DNA of 64,000 nucleotides from Paenibacillus planticolens (lineage in GTDB: Bacteria; Bacillota; Bacilli; Paenibacillales; NBRC-103111): NCBI RefSeq assembly GCF_013141725.1, contig NZ_WHNZ01000015.1, positions 248,001 through 312,000 of the forward strand, given 5' to 3'. A model generated the notes under the pieces. That model ran no database searches. It was not told where the DNA came from and was given only the letters and a program-made list of their open reading frames with translations. The position numbers and the translations under genes are program-made. This document shows, piece by piece, positions 30,001 to 39,600 of the stretch; position 1 is the stretch's first letter, and every line of letters begins with the position of its first letter.

Positions 30001-33000
30001 ATTCCCTGCTTTTGAAATGACTTCCACAACATGGGGTCACTCCAACGTATTCGGAACGACGAATTTCATCGATCGCGTTGTGAATGGCGGAGCTTATCAG
30101 AACCTGAATAATTACTATGCATGGGTAATGACTTACGACGATATCGTTGCACAGTTCAACCACCCGGCTATGTCTGCGAATGCGTTCGATAACTTCATTC
30201 CATACGACAAAAACGTAGATAAACTGTTCACGATGCTAGAAGTAGGTAATGGATCAGGCCACTATGGATATGCGAATGCACAGGATAAGTTCTTTAATGC
30301 ATTGGATCTTGGCTGGCACGTTGCTCCTACGTATGGTGAAGATAACCATGACGCAACATGGGGCCAAACGATGAAGCGTACCGTTATCGTTGCTAAGGAT
30401 CTCTCTCAAGATTCCTTGCTAAGCTCCATGAAAAACATGCACGTATATTTCACAGAAGATCCGAACATGACGTTGGATTTCTCGGCAAACGGTTATTACA
30501 TGGGTTCGATTCTAGACAGACAAAATCTTGATTTCCATATCACTGGAAGCGATAATGTCGCTGAGTCTCCAACAAGCCCGGATTATAAATTTTTGCCGAA
30601 AGGCTACAAATCGAACGACAATATTGCAAAAGTAGAGCTCATCACGAACGGTGGCAGGGTAATTGATACGTATATCCCTTCCACAGATTCAACTTCCTTT
30701 GAATGGAACCCTAAGGTCAATGTTGTGGGAGCACAGCAATGGTTTGTAGTGAAAGTAACTCAAAAAGACGGCGAGCAAGCTTACTCCGCTCCGATCTGGA
30801 CCAAAGAAGTAAATCCGGACGTTCGTTTGAGCGGTATTGAAGTTGTTGGCGATGCGATCACAGGCGGAAGCCCGGCAACGATTAAAGCTCTTGTAAGTAA
30901 TCTTGGTAAAACAGTTGCAAGCAATTTGAATGTTCACCTGTATTATGATCAAGCAGACGCAGCTCACAAGATTGGTGATTTTACAATTGCAGACCTAGCG
31001 GCTAAAACGATGGGATATGCAACCTTTAACTGGAATAATCCAGTCAGTGGAGATATTACGTTTATCGCCGTTGTGGACCCGCCAGCTGGAGATGATACGA
31101 AGGATAATACCTTCCAAAGGCCATTCAAGATCAAGCCTCCGTTAGGCATTACCGTTATGCTCGATGGTGCGCACGGAAACGAGAATTCATCTGGAGACTC
31201 GGGAACTTATAAAGACAATTTCAAAACGATGATTAAAATTCTACAATCAGAAGGTTATACATTTGTAGAAAACAAAGCTCCGATTACGCCAGCAGTTCTT
31301 GCAGGTGTTAAGGTGCTCATGATTTCGCATCCGAAAACGGCGTTGACGGCATCTGAGCAAACGGCTGTTGCAGACTTTGTAAAAGCCGGCGGTTCATTGT
31401 TGTTAACGGAGAAGAGCAACAACAGTGCGGATCCTACAATTAATAACCCTATTCTCCAAGCCATTGGATCGGATATTCGAGTCAATAATGACGGCGTATT
31501 CGATGACAGTAAAGATGGCAACTTCTGGGGCGATCCTAAAGTTAGCCCGTTTGCTGTAAAAGCTTATCCTGAACCTGTTGGAAACTATATGACAGATATT
31601 GTGAGAACAATAGAATATTATAGCGGTTCAAGCCTGTATAAAGCTGACGGAACGAAGCTGACGGATAGCAGTAAGGTTACACTCTTAGTTAAAGGGAATA
31701 AAACAACGTATCAAGGCAACCTGAAAGGTGGAGCTGTAGTTTATAATACAGACACCAATAGTAATAACGGGGCGCAAATACCGTTGATTGCATCCGAGCA
31801 AATCGGTCAGGGACGAATTGTTGTTTCGGGGATGAACATTTTCAACGATAAGCAGCAAGATACAACCTTTAACTACAAAGGAAACCCAAGATTCACATTG
31901 AACGTTTACAATTGGTTGGCAGGCCGAGATACGGTTGTGTCCACTATTGGAGCAGTTCGTAATTTGCCTGATGAGCAAGATGCTGTAATTGAAGGTACAG
32001 TTACGTCAGCGGCTGGTGTATTCTATGACGCTGTGTACGTTCAAGATGCTACAGGCGGGATTATGGCATTCAATCAGATTCCGGATGGTTCGCTTAAATT
32101 GGGCGATAAAGTCCGTGTCTACGGTCATACTAAAACATTCGAGAACAACAAAGAACTAGAGTTTGGTGAATTCTTGGATAGCTTCATTAAGTTGAATAAA
32201 ACACCAGGAACACCAATTGCTCCAAAAGTAGCGACTACGAAAGATTCTACAAACGAAACGAATCAAGGACTTTTGGTGAAAGTAGAAGGGAAAGTTCAAT
32301 CCATTGAGGACGGCGGCCTATCCTTCAACATTGACGACGGCAGCGGACCGGTACTTGTCTTCACAGACGGTTATATTGCTACCCAGTCAGGACCAGCTCC
32401 AAACGTTAAAGTCGGTGATACGCTCCAAGCAGTCGGACTCGCAGGCAAATACTCTGCTGGAACTCGGATTCGTGTTCGTGACACCAAAGAGTTGATTGTG
32501 ACTGCAAAAGGCAATACCGTTGCTTCGACGCTGAGTGGAACGGATAAAGTGACTGTCGGCGGTTCGTTTGATACGACATTTGGATTAACGAATGTAACAA
32601 ATGAATTGTATGCGCAGGATATTACATTTACCTATGATCCTGCCAAAGTAGAATTTGTCTCAGCTCAATCAGTTAGAAATGGATTCGAGCTTGTAGACAA
32701 GTCGGAAAAGGCTGGTGAAGTTCGACTCATTGCTGCAAGTTTAGGAGAGGGCAATGCAGTTAGCTCAAGTGGCGACTTGTTGGTACTCCATTGGAAAGCC
32801 AAAAATATCGTCACACCACAGACGACGATAGCTATCTCAAATGTATTAGTCTCTAATGCAGATGGCACTGAATCGCAATTACTTGGTGCTTCCCTCAATG
32901 TTCAGATTGAAGCTGCAGTAGATAAGTCGGCATTGAACACTTTGATTACGGATGCTCAAGGTGTATATAGTGCAGCAGTTGAAGGCACTCAAGTCGGCAA

Positions 33001-33343
33001 CTATCCTGTTGGATCGAAAGCCGTCCTGCTTGCTGCTATTACTAGTGCGCAAACCGTTTCCAGCAGTGGAACTGCTAAGCAACAAGATGTCGATCTTGCT
33101 GTAACCGCACTGAATACCGCGCTGCAAACATTTAAGGATTCTGCTATCAAAGCAATTCCTGGAGATGTGAATGGAGATGGAAAAATTTCAATCGCAGATT
33201 TAGGGATTGTGGCTAGGTATTATGGTAAAAAATCCTCAGATGCGAACTGGATCGTTTACAAGATTGCAGATGTCAACAATGATGGAAAAATTGACATTGA
33301 AGATATTGCGAACGTAGCCAAAAAGATTCTTGATGCTAACTAA
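27011..33343 (+). CDS. Giant secreted PHP-domain hydrolase with cohesin-like, FIVAR and dockerin modules, 2110 aa
   Basis: Signal peptide at residues 1-32 (ends AATAAQG). Modules read by eye: a jelly-roll-like domain (36-205, NGWDKGGGYW, FKVQYSLDGTTW), two roughly 90-residue repeats (213-400), an Ig-like module, OB-fold-like modules (498-715, YIQDDTSGVNIY, as in the YhcR nuclease), more Ig-like modules, then a PHP/CehA-McbA type metallohydrolase domain (906-1165). Metal-ligand motifs of the last are RGTTHNHTNIS, FSDHSHDID, FEMTSTTWGHSN, QFNHPAMSAN and YGEDNHDAT. Next come a CARDB-like module (1270-1375), a GATase-like Rossmann module (1378-1637), two OB-like modules (1640-1833), a cohesin-like module (1837-1967), FIVAR (1970-2046) and a C-terminal dockerin (2052-2110) with two calcium loops, DVNGDGKISIADL and DVNNDGKIDIEDI. 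A phosphodiester or phosphoester substrate is likely but not proven. The dockerin should dock it to the cohesin-SLH protein encoded next. Confidence 0.9.
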   Translation: MFRKIGKYKKWYSLAMTIVMLFSMIPLAATAAQGDLVTLAKWDFNASAASPTGGVQAGSASSVTAGNGPVLQAYAAGVTGGADKAINANGWDKGGGYWLASFVTTGYSNIVLSSKQYGSSTGPKEFKVQYSLDGTTWKDISNGSYNVAADWVVGVINNLPLPSETANKSAVYVRWLNTSSVSIGNGTVGSAGTNRIDDIIITATEGLPTPAPTLGGFTWNQGSASGTTVATAVPSGTLKYTVGAAGSQAQPNLGDTVTANTYGPAVNVDIPVTSGQHIFITRIDAQNKVTDWVDVPVLDANIKAATAPPATALTGFTWAKGTANGTTQATVVPGGTLKYVVGAAGSQTRPYVGDPATAYTLNLAAATDIAVTSGQHIFIVKLDAQSKITDWADVAVQDTDIKPIPVKTANPVIANITFGTLTTVSGSAGAVAANSTVSLYLDATSPTPVTTTTAAANGSFSISFTNTDSIKKIYLTAKDGSNGESDKVAVDLFTITKIKDLRVNDANGVNTLGSPVNTNVLYTIEGVATIKNNVIGSTNNNYYIQDDTSGVNIYSGTAPGFQIDPGVKVRVTGYLQFYQGLLEFTPTATVNLGTASVPAPRLTDIVDLTTYATGEPLEGLLVTVTGKVASSVASGANFNVTLVDANNKSVIVRVITAAAPTLGAGINVATDLVVGSTYTVTGVVGQNKSATPFTSGYQIFPRSKSDVVGVLSFSHDPITQVYKDVDLSFTALAQNAQSVDFYWRAKGDTGYTKVAMITTDNTNYTANILKDSVPAAGFEYYIEAKAGAQVQSSGDSGNPNKVSVIVDTDGPTYSKMLPTQGQKTESKLPDISLTLTDPSGVDKSSIVVKMDGTTIPSQYVTTVGDDVSVALQTDLSVGAHTIFVSSKDLRGNPSSVSWSFEVIPPFTGGNHYRGTTHNHTNISHDAAGDPETALKEAEKYHYDWFAFSDHSHDIDSSLASSDNVINKGGMTERTGGSDWQLTQKLAKDYTQNDKFVVFPAFEMTSTTWGHSNVFGTTNFIDRVVNGGAYQNLNNYYAWVMTYDDIVAQFNHPAMSANAFDNFIPYDKNVDKLFTMLEVGNGSGHYGYANAQDKFFNALDLGWHVAPTYGEDNHDATWGQTMKRTVIVAKDLSQDSLLSSMKNMHVYFTEDPNMTLDFSANGYYMGSILDRQNLDFHITGSDNVAESPTSPDYKFLPKGYKSNDNIAKVELITNGGRVIDTYIPSTDSTSFEWNPKVNVVGAQQWFVVKVTQKDGEQAYSAPIWTKEVNPDVRLSGIEVVGDAITGGSPATIKALVSNLGKTVASNLNVHLYYDQADAAHKIGDFTIADLAAKTMGYATFNWNNPVSGDITFIAVVDPPAGDDTKDNTFQRPFKIKPPLGITVMLDGAHGNENSSGDSGTYKDNFKTMIKILQSEGYTFVENKAPITPAVLAGVKVLMISHPKTALTASEQTAVADFVKAGGSLLLTEKSNNSADPTINNPILQAIGSDIRVNNDGVFDDSKDGNFWGDPKVSPFAVKAYPEPVGNYMTDIVRTIEYYSGSSLYKADGTKLTDSSKVTLLVKGNKTTYQGNLKGGAVVYNTDTNSNNGAQIPLIASEQIGQGRIVVSGMNIFNDKQQDTTFNYKGNPRFTLNVYNWLAGRDTVVSTIGAVRNLPDEQDAVIEGTVTSAAGVFYDAVYVQDATGGIMAFNQIPDGSLKLGDKVRVYGHTKTFENNKELEFGEFLDSFIKLNKTPGTPIAPKVATTKDSTNETNQGLLVKVEGKVQSIEDGGLSFNIDDGSGPVLVFTDGYIATQSGPAPNVKVGDTLQAVGLAGKYSAGTRIRVRDTKELIVTAKGNTVASTLSGTDKVTVGGSFDTTFGLTNVTNELYAQDITFTYDPAKVEFVSAQSVRNGFELVDKSEKAGEVRLIAASLGEGNAVSSSGDLLVLHWKAKNIVTPQTTIAISNVLVSNADGTESQLLGASLNVQIEAAVDKSALNTLITDAQGVYSAAVEGTQVGNYPVGSKAVLLAAITSAQTVSSSGTAKQQDVDLAVTALNTALQTFKDSAIKAIPGDVNGDGKISIADLGIVARYYGKKSSDANWIVYKIADVNNDGKIDIEDIANVAKKILDAN

Positions 33344-33363
33344 TAACTTATCTTTTTAACAAA

Positions 33364-33393
33364 TAGGAGGAAGGCAGCAATGCCCTCCTCCTA
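33364..33393 (+). promoter_or_regulatory. Intercistronic hairpin with embedded micro-ORF, copy 1
   Basis: TAGGAGGAAGGCA (33364-33376) pairs with TGCCCTCCTCCTA (33381-33393) around a GCAA tetraloop, one mismatch. The 5' arm contains AGGAGG and the loop/3' arm an ATG (33380) opening a 19-codon frame, MPSSYSFEREEKS.., that ends at 33439 inside the next gene. The same design, hairpin plus MPSS micro-ORF, recurs at 44101-44163. It may be an attenuator or translational control that sets the ratio of enzyme to scaffold. Confidence 0.6.
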
Positions 33394-33422
33394 CTCTTTT
33401 GAAAGAGAGGAGAAATCCTACA

Positions 33423-36152
33423 ATGAAACGAATTCATAAATTAATCACATTCCTCCTCATAGCCTTCATGTTTTTATTTTCGCTGCCTCCGCAGTTTGCT
33501 TCAGCGGCGGAACCTACCTACTCGCTACAGATTTTAAACGATAAGCCAATCTCTATTGGCGATGAGGTTCAAGTTGCCGTGACGGGGATTGACCTTGTTG
33601 ATGTTTTTGCCTATGAACTCAATCTTGATTTCGATCCCAATCTTTTGGAGTTTAAACCTGGGAGTGATAGAACCCTAATTCCTGGGTTTCGAGTTCCCGC
33701 AATCGTTGATGCAGCAGGAGGCCATCTTCAATTTGCTCATTCCAGAATTGGGGCCGTACCAGGTGACAATGGTAATTTAGGCTTGCTCAATTTATCGTTT
33801 ATCGCGAAGGGACTAGGAACGGCTTCAATAAAAATTAAAAATGTAAAACTAGTGGACAGCAACTTGGAACCTAAAGAAAATGATGCAGGAGTAAATAAGA
33901 CTTTTGAAATCCTAAACAGCCCAGCGAATGTTGCTTCCGGCATAACGACGATTCCAGCGCCTGCGAAAGAGGCTGCTAAGTTAGTGTTGCCAGATGTTCC
34001 GTCAGGATTTACTGTGGCGATTAAGAGCTCAAGCAACACTGCGGTTATTGCATTAAACGGGACAATTGTTCCGCAAACCATAGAATCGACGGTGGATCTC
34101 GTATTGGAAGTAACGAGAACATTGGATGGTACGAAAGCAAACACGGAGATTATTCCTGTGAAAGTACCGGCGAAAAGCGCAGCTCCAGGGACGACGGCTG
34201 AGGATATTGCTAAGGCCATAACGTCAATCCCAGCACCTGCGCAAGACGCTAAACAATTGGTATTGCCGGGTATGCCCGATGGATTTACATTAGCCATCAA
34301 GAGTTCTGGTAACGAAGCTGTTATTGCAACAGATGGGACGATCGTTCCGCCAATCGTAGAAACAACAGTGAATCTCGTTTTGGAAGTAACCAGAACTTCG
34401 GATGATACGACAGCGAGTACGGTGAGTATTCCGGTGAAAGTACCGGCGAAAAGCAAGACGGCTGCGGAAATTGCTGAGACAATAACGTCAATTCCCACGC
34501 CTGCGAAAGACGCATTTAAGTTAGTGCTGCCAGATGTACCGACAGGATATAAAGTGGCAGTCCAGAGCTCCAGTAACATAGCGGTTATTGCATTAAACGG
34601 AACAGTGTATCCGCCCGCTGAAGAAACAACGGTGAATCTCGTATTGGAAGTAACGAGAACATCGGATGGTACGAAAGCGAATACGGTGAGTATTCCGGTG
34701 GTAGTACCTGCGAAAAGCAAGACGGCTAAGGAGGTTGCTAAGGGAATAACGTCAATTCCCACGCCTGCGAAAGATGCAACTAAATTAGTGTTGCCAGATT
34801 TGCCGTCAGGATTTGAAGTGGCAATCGAGAGTTCCAGTAACACCGCTGTTATTGCATTAGACGAAACAATTAATCCTCCTGCTGCAGAAACAACGGTGAA
34901 TCTCGTTTTAAAAGTAACGAGAACATTGGATGGCACGCAAGCGAGTACTGGTAGTATTCCGGTGAAAGTGCCAGCGAAGACTGAGCAAGGCAGTTCTGGC
35001 GGAGGCGGCGGAGGCGGAGATGAAACTCCAATAAGTCCCCCTGGCACTCATAAAGTAACACCCGGTGAATTAAGCAAATCGCCGGAAAATGGTAAATTGG
35101 TCATCCCGTTGTCGGGAGATGTGAAGCAAATTACGCTTCCTTCTAATGCGGCTGAACTGCTCGGTCAAAATCAGCTTGAGATTAAAACGGATAAATTAAC
35201 TTTAGACATCCCGGTTGATTTGATTAAACAGCTAACGAGCGGATTATCTGCAGAAACTTTGAAAGATAGTTCGATTTCATTGCTATTTGAGTCGCTTTCG
35301 GTGTCTGCGGCGAAGGATGTAGTAGCCAAAGGGCAATTGGAATCTCAAGCGGATATTAAGCTTAACGGCGAAGTTTACGAATTCAAATTGTCTGTCACGA
35401 AAGCGGATGGTTCAACAGCCGCGGTACTGACGAAATTTGATAAGCCGATTACGATTCGCATCAAAGTGGACGCTTCGCTGAATCCGAAATTAGCGGGAAT
35501 CTATTATATTGCTGATGACGGTAAACTTGAATACATTGGCGGAAAATACAGCGACGGTGAAATGGTTGCACAAATCAGTCACTTCAGTAAGTATGCCGTG
35601 CTGGAAGTCACGAAGAACTTCAGCGATGTGCCTAAGGATCATTGGGCAGTGAATGTCATCAAAGAATTGGCAGCCAAACAAATTGTGAATGGAACAAGTG
35701 CAACGACGTTTGAGCCGGAGCGCAGTGTCACTCGCGCAGAATTCACTTCGCTGCTGGTCAGAGCGTTGAAGCTTACCGGAACCGGACAGCTTTCATTTAC
35801 GGATGTTAAGTCAAGCGATTGGTATGCTGAACCGGTAGCCATTGCCGTAAAAGCGGGAATTGTGAATGGGAAAAGCGAAGATGTTTTCGACCCGAATGCG
35901 CAAATTACCCGTGAGGAAATGGTTACAATGATGATGCGCGCCTATGCGGTTGTTCATGGCAGCATACCTGCGGCTCCTGCAAGCTCGTTATTTACAGACG
36001 AAGCTCAGATTTCTTCATGGGCAGCAGCATTCGTGAATCAAGCGGCTGCGCTTCATCTGGTGCAAGGACGTCAAGATGGCATATTCGAACCGCAAGGCAT
36101 TACATCTCGCGCAGAAGCAGCTCAAGTGATCTACAATTTATTGAATAAATAA
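33423..36152 (+). CDS. Cohesin-bearing SLH surface anchor protein with four atrophied-Ig repeats, 909 aa
   Basis: ATG at 33423 has GAGAGGAG 10 bases upstream; an earlier TTG at 33399 would overlap that site. Signal peptide at residues 1-29 (ends FASAAE). Residues 28-165 are a cohesin domain (YSLQILNDKPISIGDEV, FAYELNLDFDPNLLEF, LGLLNLSFIAKGLGTASI). Residues 170-521 are four tandem copies of a roughly 88-residue atrophied bacterial Ig module (core KLVLPDVPSGF, SSSNTAVIALNGT). A Gly-rich hinge, a roughly 180-residue pre-SLH domain, and three SLH repeats (733-909, FSDVPKDHWAVNVIKEL, FTDVKSSDWYAE, FTDEAQISSWAAAF) follow. The SLH set should attach it to secondary wall polymer and the cohesin should hold a dockerin protein, most simply the enzyme encoded just upstream. 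It thus resembles anchoring scaffoldins. That this pair binds each other is inference. Confidence 0.92.
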   Translation: MKRIHKLITFLLIAFMFLFSLPPQFASAAEPTYSLQILNDKPISIGDEVQVAVTGIDLVDVFAYELNLDFDPNLLEFKPGSDRTLIPGFRVPAIVDAAGGHLQFAHSRIGAVPGDNGNLGLLNLSFIAKGLGTASIKIKNVKLVDSNLEPKENDAGVNKTFEILNSPANVASGITTIPAPAKEAAKLVLPDVPSGFTVAIKSSSNTAVIALNGTIVPQTIESTVDLVLEVTRTLDGTKANTEIIPVKVPAKSAAPGTTAEDIAKAITSIPAPAQDAKQLVLPGMPDGFTLAIKSSGNEAVIATDGTIVPPIVETTVNLVLEVTRTSDDTTASTVSIPVKVPAKSKTAAEIAETITSIPTPAKDAFKLVLPDVPTGYKVAVQSSSNIAVIALNGTVYPPAEETTVNLVLEVTRTSDGTKANTVSIPVVVPAKSKTAKEVAKGITSIPTPAKDATKLVLPDLPSGFEVAIESSSNTAVIALDETINPPAAETTVNLVLKVTRTLDGTQASTGSIPVKVPAKTEQGSSGGGGGGGDETPISPPGTHKVTPGELSKSPENGKLVIPLSGDVKQITLPSNAAELLGQNQLEIKTDKLTLDIPVDLIKQLTSGLSAETLKDSSISLLFESLSVSAAKDVVAKGQLESQADIKLNGEVYEFKLSVTKADGSTAAVLTKFDKPITIRIKVDASLNPKLAGIYYIADDGKLEYIGGKYSDGEMVAQISHFSKYAVLEVTKNFSDVPKDHWAVNVIKELAAKQIVNGTSATTFEPERSVTRAEFTSLLVRALKLTGTGQLSFTDVKSSDWYAEPVAIAVKAGIVNGKSEDVFDPNAQITREEMVTMMMRAYAVVHGSIPAAPASSLFTDEAQISSWAAAFVNQAAALHLVQGRQDGIFEPQGITSRAEAAQVIYNLLNK
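33933..34985 (+). repeat. Four in-frame tandem repeats of about 264 bp
   Basis: The phrase ATAACGWCRATYCCMRCGCCTGCG recurs, with the ACG of each copy at 33945, 34221, 34485 and 34749. The last three copies are exactly 264 bases apart and the first spacing is 276. The copies encode the Ig-like spacer between the cohesin and the SLH part. The paralogue at 44160 lacks them. Confidence 0.85.
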
Positions 36153-36187
36153 AATATTATTTGCTATAAAAATTCATGCAGAAAGTT

Positions 36188-36215
36188 AAGGTGCCAATCG
36201 AAGGATTGGCACCTT
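36188..36215 (+). terminator. Perfect 12-bp hairpin after the first scaffold gene
   Basis: AAGGTGCCAATC (36188-36199), loop GAAG, GATTGGCACCTT (36204-36215). It lies 35 bases after the stop. The downstream T run is poor (GGCTATTGTG), so termination may be incomplete. Confidence 0.6.
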
Positions 36216-36323
36216 GGCTATTGTGTAATATGGTAGAAAATAGTGGTGAACATATGCGAATTTTCAATCATTCAAATTTTCAAAATTTTAATGAATTGTA
36301 AAGGAAATAGCGAGAAAAATCGG

Positions 36324-36352
36324 TTTACATTCAAACCAATATGTCATATAGT
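36324..36352 (+). promoter_or_regulatory. Probable sigma-A promoter of the PHP/dockerin gene at 36636
   Basis: TTTACA (36324-36329), 17-base spacer, TATAGT (36347-36352). Start near 36359 and a leader of about 277 bases are predicted, as for the first copy. Confidence 0.65.
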
Positions 36353-36425
36353 TTAAATATAATCAAATGTAAAATTGATAATTATCAAAAGTTTGAAAAT
36401 TTTCCATTCATGAGATTTTTTAGCA

Positions 36426-36439
36426 AGTAAACGTTCTCA
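36426..36439 (+). promoter_or_regulatory. cre-like site (CcpA)
   Basis: AGTAAACGTTCTCA matches 13 of 14 positions of TGWAANCGNTNWCA and starts 74 bases after the -10 box, mirroring the site at 26824. Confidence 0.6.
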
Positions 36440-36465
36440 AGAAGGGGTGAGAAACAAAAAAAGAA

Positions 36466-36517
36466 GCCGCTATCAATAGGCTTTTGGCGAGGCGCTTTGA
36501 TAGACGGCTATGGCGGC
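36466..36517 (+). ncRNA. Conserved structured 5' leader element, copy 2 (class not recognised)
   Basis: GCCGCTATCAA (36466-36476) pairs with TTGATAG-A-CGGC (36497-36508), an 11-bp stem with one bulged A. The loop carries the same 17 bases GGCTTTTGGCGAGGCGC (36479-36495) as copy 1, followed by TGGCGGC at 36511. The stem sequence outside TATCAA differs from copy 1 while pairing is kept. Confidence 0.55.
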
Positions 36518-36635
36518 ATCTTTTGTCAAGGCTTTTTTGCCATGTAAAAGAGGGCCTTCCTTAACTTACCAAATTTCGGTCAATATTGCAATTACTTGAA
36601 TTTCAAAAAAAGGAATTTGTGAGGGGGAAGTAAGA

Positions 36636-39600
36636 TTGCTACATATACTAGCAAAGAATAAGAAATGGTACAGCCTTGCGCTATCGATTCTTTTATTTAT
36701 TACGATGATTCTTCCAACTGGTTTCATTGTAAATGTACCGAAGGCTCAAGCGGCTGCCCCAAGTAAGTCTAATCATGTTGTCATTAGTCAGGTCTTCATC
36801 GGCAACAGCACAAGTATTTATAAAAGCAGGTTCGTTGAACTATACAATCCGACCAATAGTCCAGTAGATGTAAGCACATGGTCGTTGCAGAATACATCAG
36901 CGACAGGTGCTTTCTCTACAATAACTAAATTAACGGGATCGATTCCTGCTAATGGTTATTATCTGATTCAATGTACGGCTCAATCCAACACAGTGGGATT
37001 GGATCTGCAAAATCCTGATGTTATTGCCTCGGGTAGCGTGAATTTTGGTGCTGCTGGAGCAAAGCTTGCAATTGCTTCAAAACAGACCGCGATAAGTGGC
37101 AGTTCGGATGCTGCTGTCGTTGATTTCATCGGCTATGGAACGGCAACGGACTCATGGGGTACAGTTGCTATCGCTAATCCCAATGTTTCCACAATGTCTT
37201 ATTTCCGTCTAACCAACACAGGTTTGCAACCTGACGTATCTGGTGATGGAAACGGTTGGGATTCTAAAAACAACAAGAATGATTTTGTTTTTGAGTCGCC
37301 AAATCCAAGAAACTCTTCCTACCCAGTCGGTCCAAGTACAGTTGACTTGGGAAGTACAACAATTAATGCGCTCCAAAAAGTAGATGCTAATGGGTTGACA
37401 ACAAATTTAGGGAAATCAGCTACGATTACGGGTGTAGTGACCGCTGAGAACAAAGTACTTGGAACAGAAAACACCAATTTTTACATTCAAGATTCCAGCG
37501 GCGGAATAAATGTCATCGGTTTAAATAATCCTTCTATAACCATCGCGAAGGGTCATAACCTGCAAATTTCCGGACGTGTTGCATTCACTAAGGGCCAAAC
37601 GCGTTTTATAGCGAACAGCATTACGGACTTGGGAACTGCTACTGCTCCTGTCCCAAAAACCATTCAAATTATGGACTTAACTTCTTTTAGTTCAGCAGAG
37701 CCTTTAGAAGGAAACTTAACTAAATTCTACGGGAAAGTAACAGCTGTTACTAAATTAGGTTCAGACTACAATGTAACGGTGGCTGATGCTTCAGACAAAA
37801 CAGCCATTGTAAAAGTTCTGGGAATAACCGGAATTGACCCGAGTAATGAGCTAGTTTTGAACTCATTTTATACATTTACAGGTATCGTTGGGCAATCTCA
37901 AGTTACTTCTCCGTACACAACCGGCTATTATTTGATGATTAGAAACATCTCTGATATTAGAGGGGAAGTCAGTGTAACGCACACCCCGCTCGCCAAAGGA
38001 ATTCCGGATGTCGATCTTCCTTTCTCGGCGATTGTCAAAAATGCGGACACCGTAACCTTGTATTACAAAGCTGTCGGGGATGCGTCCTATAAATCGATTG
38101 CTATGAATTCAGCAGACGCTGTGAATTACAATGGCTCGATCCCGGCAGCGAGTGTTCCTATTCCAACATTCGTTTATTATATTGAGGCAAAAGGGGATAA
38201 AACCGTATCTGTCGGTCCCTACACAGTTGAAGTAGGCGCAGATACCGAAGGCCCGACATTCTCCAATGCGCTTCCTGCTAACGGAGATACAATAGAAACC
38301 AAACATCCTGAAATCTCTGTTTCTATGTTTGATTTGAGCGGCGTAGATGCATTAACCGCCAAAATCACAATCGGCAGCAAAGATTTCACGAATCAAGCGA
38401 TTAAAAAAGAAGATCAAATCAGACTTAACTTGACAACAGCGGATGATTTACCGGAAGGTCCTAACACCGTAACAGTTGAAGCTAAAGATAAGGTTGGCAA
38501 TAAATCAACGTATTCTTGGACATTCACGGTTGCCCAAAGATTTACAGGCGGGAATCATTATCGCGGGACAACGCACAACCATACGAATATTTCACATGAT
38601 GCTTCCGGTAGTCCGGAAGATGCATTGAAAGCTTCTCAGAATTATAACTATGACTTTTTTGCTTTCTCTGACCATTCACACGATATCGATTCTTCTCTGG
38701 TCAATAAGGATACCGTTGATCACAAGGGCATGCCAGAGCGTTCAGGCGGTTCGGATTGGCAATTAACCAAAGATTTAGCGAAGAAATATACGCAAGACGG
38801 TGAATTTGTCGTGTTCCCGGCGTTTGAAATGACTTCAACAACTTGGGGACATTCCAACGTTTTCGGTACGACTGACTTTATCGATCGTATGCAAGACGGG
38901 GGCAAATATCAGAACTTGCAAAATTACTATGCATGGGTTCTGACTTACGATAACATCGTTGCCCAGTTTAATCATCCGGCGATGTCAGCCAATGCTTTCG
39001 ATAATTTTATTCCTTACGATAAAAAAGTCGATAAACTCTTCACCATGCTTGAAGTAGGAAATGGCTCCGGTCACTACGGATATGCGAATGCGGAAGATAA
39101 ACTGTTCAGTGCGCTTGACTTAGGATGGCATGTGGCGCCGACTTATGGCGAAGACAATCATGACGCCACTTGGGGACAAACGAAAAAACGTACAGTGATC
39201 GTGTCCAAAGATCTAACACAAGAGTCTTTACTTGACTCTATGCGTAAAATGCGCGTTTATTTCAGTGAAGATCCAAATGCGCAATTGGATGTTTCGGCAA
39301 GCGGTTGGTATATGGGTTCCATTACTGACACAAAAACATTGCAATTCGATATCAATGTTAGCGACCCTGTTTCGGAAAATAGCAGTGATCCGAAATACAG
39401 CTATTTGAAGACAGCGTCTAACGATAACATTGATAAAATTGAAATCGTCAGCAATGGCGGCAGAGTTGTGGATACCATTAGTCCGTCTGGATCAAAAACG
39501 TCATTAAATTGGAAACCCACAGTGAATGTCGTTGGCGGCCAACAATGGTTTGTTGTACGTGTTACGCAAAAAGACGGGGATCGCATTTATTCTGCCCCAA

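Larger units (their letters stand above)
36153..36635. other. Intergenic region ahead of the second PHP/dockerin gene
   Basis: No gene. It holds a hairpin (36188-36215), a sigma-A type promoter (36324-36352), a TTGATAATTATCAA palindrome (36373-36386), a cre-like site (36426-36439), the second copy of the structured leader (36466-36517) and a ribosome site (GAGGGGGAAG near 36622). The order promoter, palindromic DNA, cre, leader element is the same as at 26717-26957. I see nothing further between 36540 and 36615. Confidence 0.7.

Noticed and set aside
33399..33422. TTG at 33399 as the start of the first cohesin-SLH gene
   Set aside because: The best ribosome site (GAGAGGAG) lies after this codon; ATG 33423 has proper spacing and begins a normal signal peptide.
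33737..35047. A 436-codon open frame on the minus strand
   Set aside because: It lies entirely antisense to the tandem-repeat part of the cohesin-SLH gene, shares its repeat period, has no ribosome site and no recognisable domain. The sense frame has clear signal, cohesin and SLH domains.
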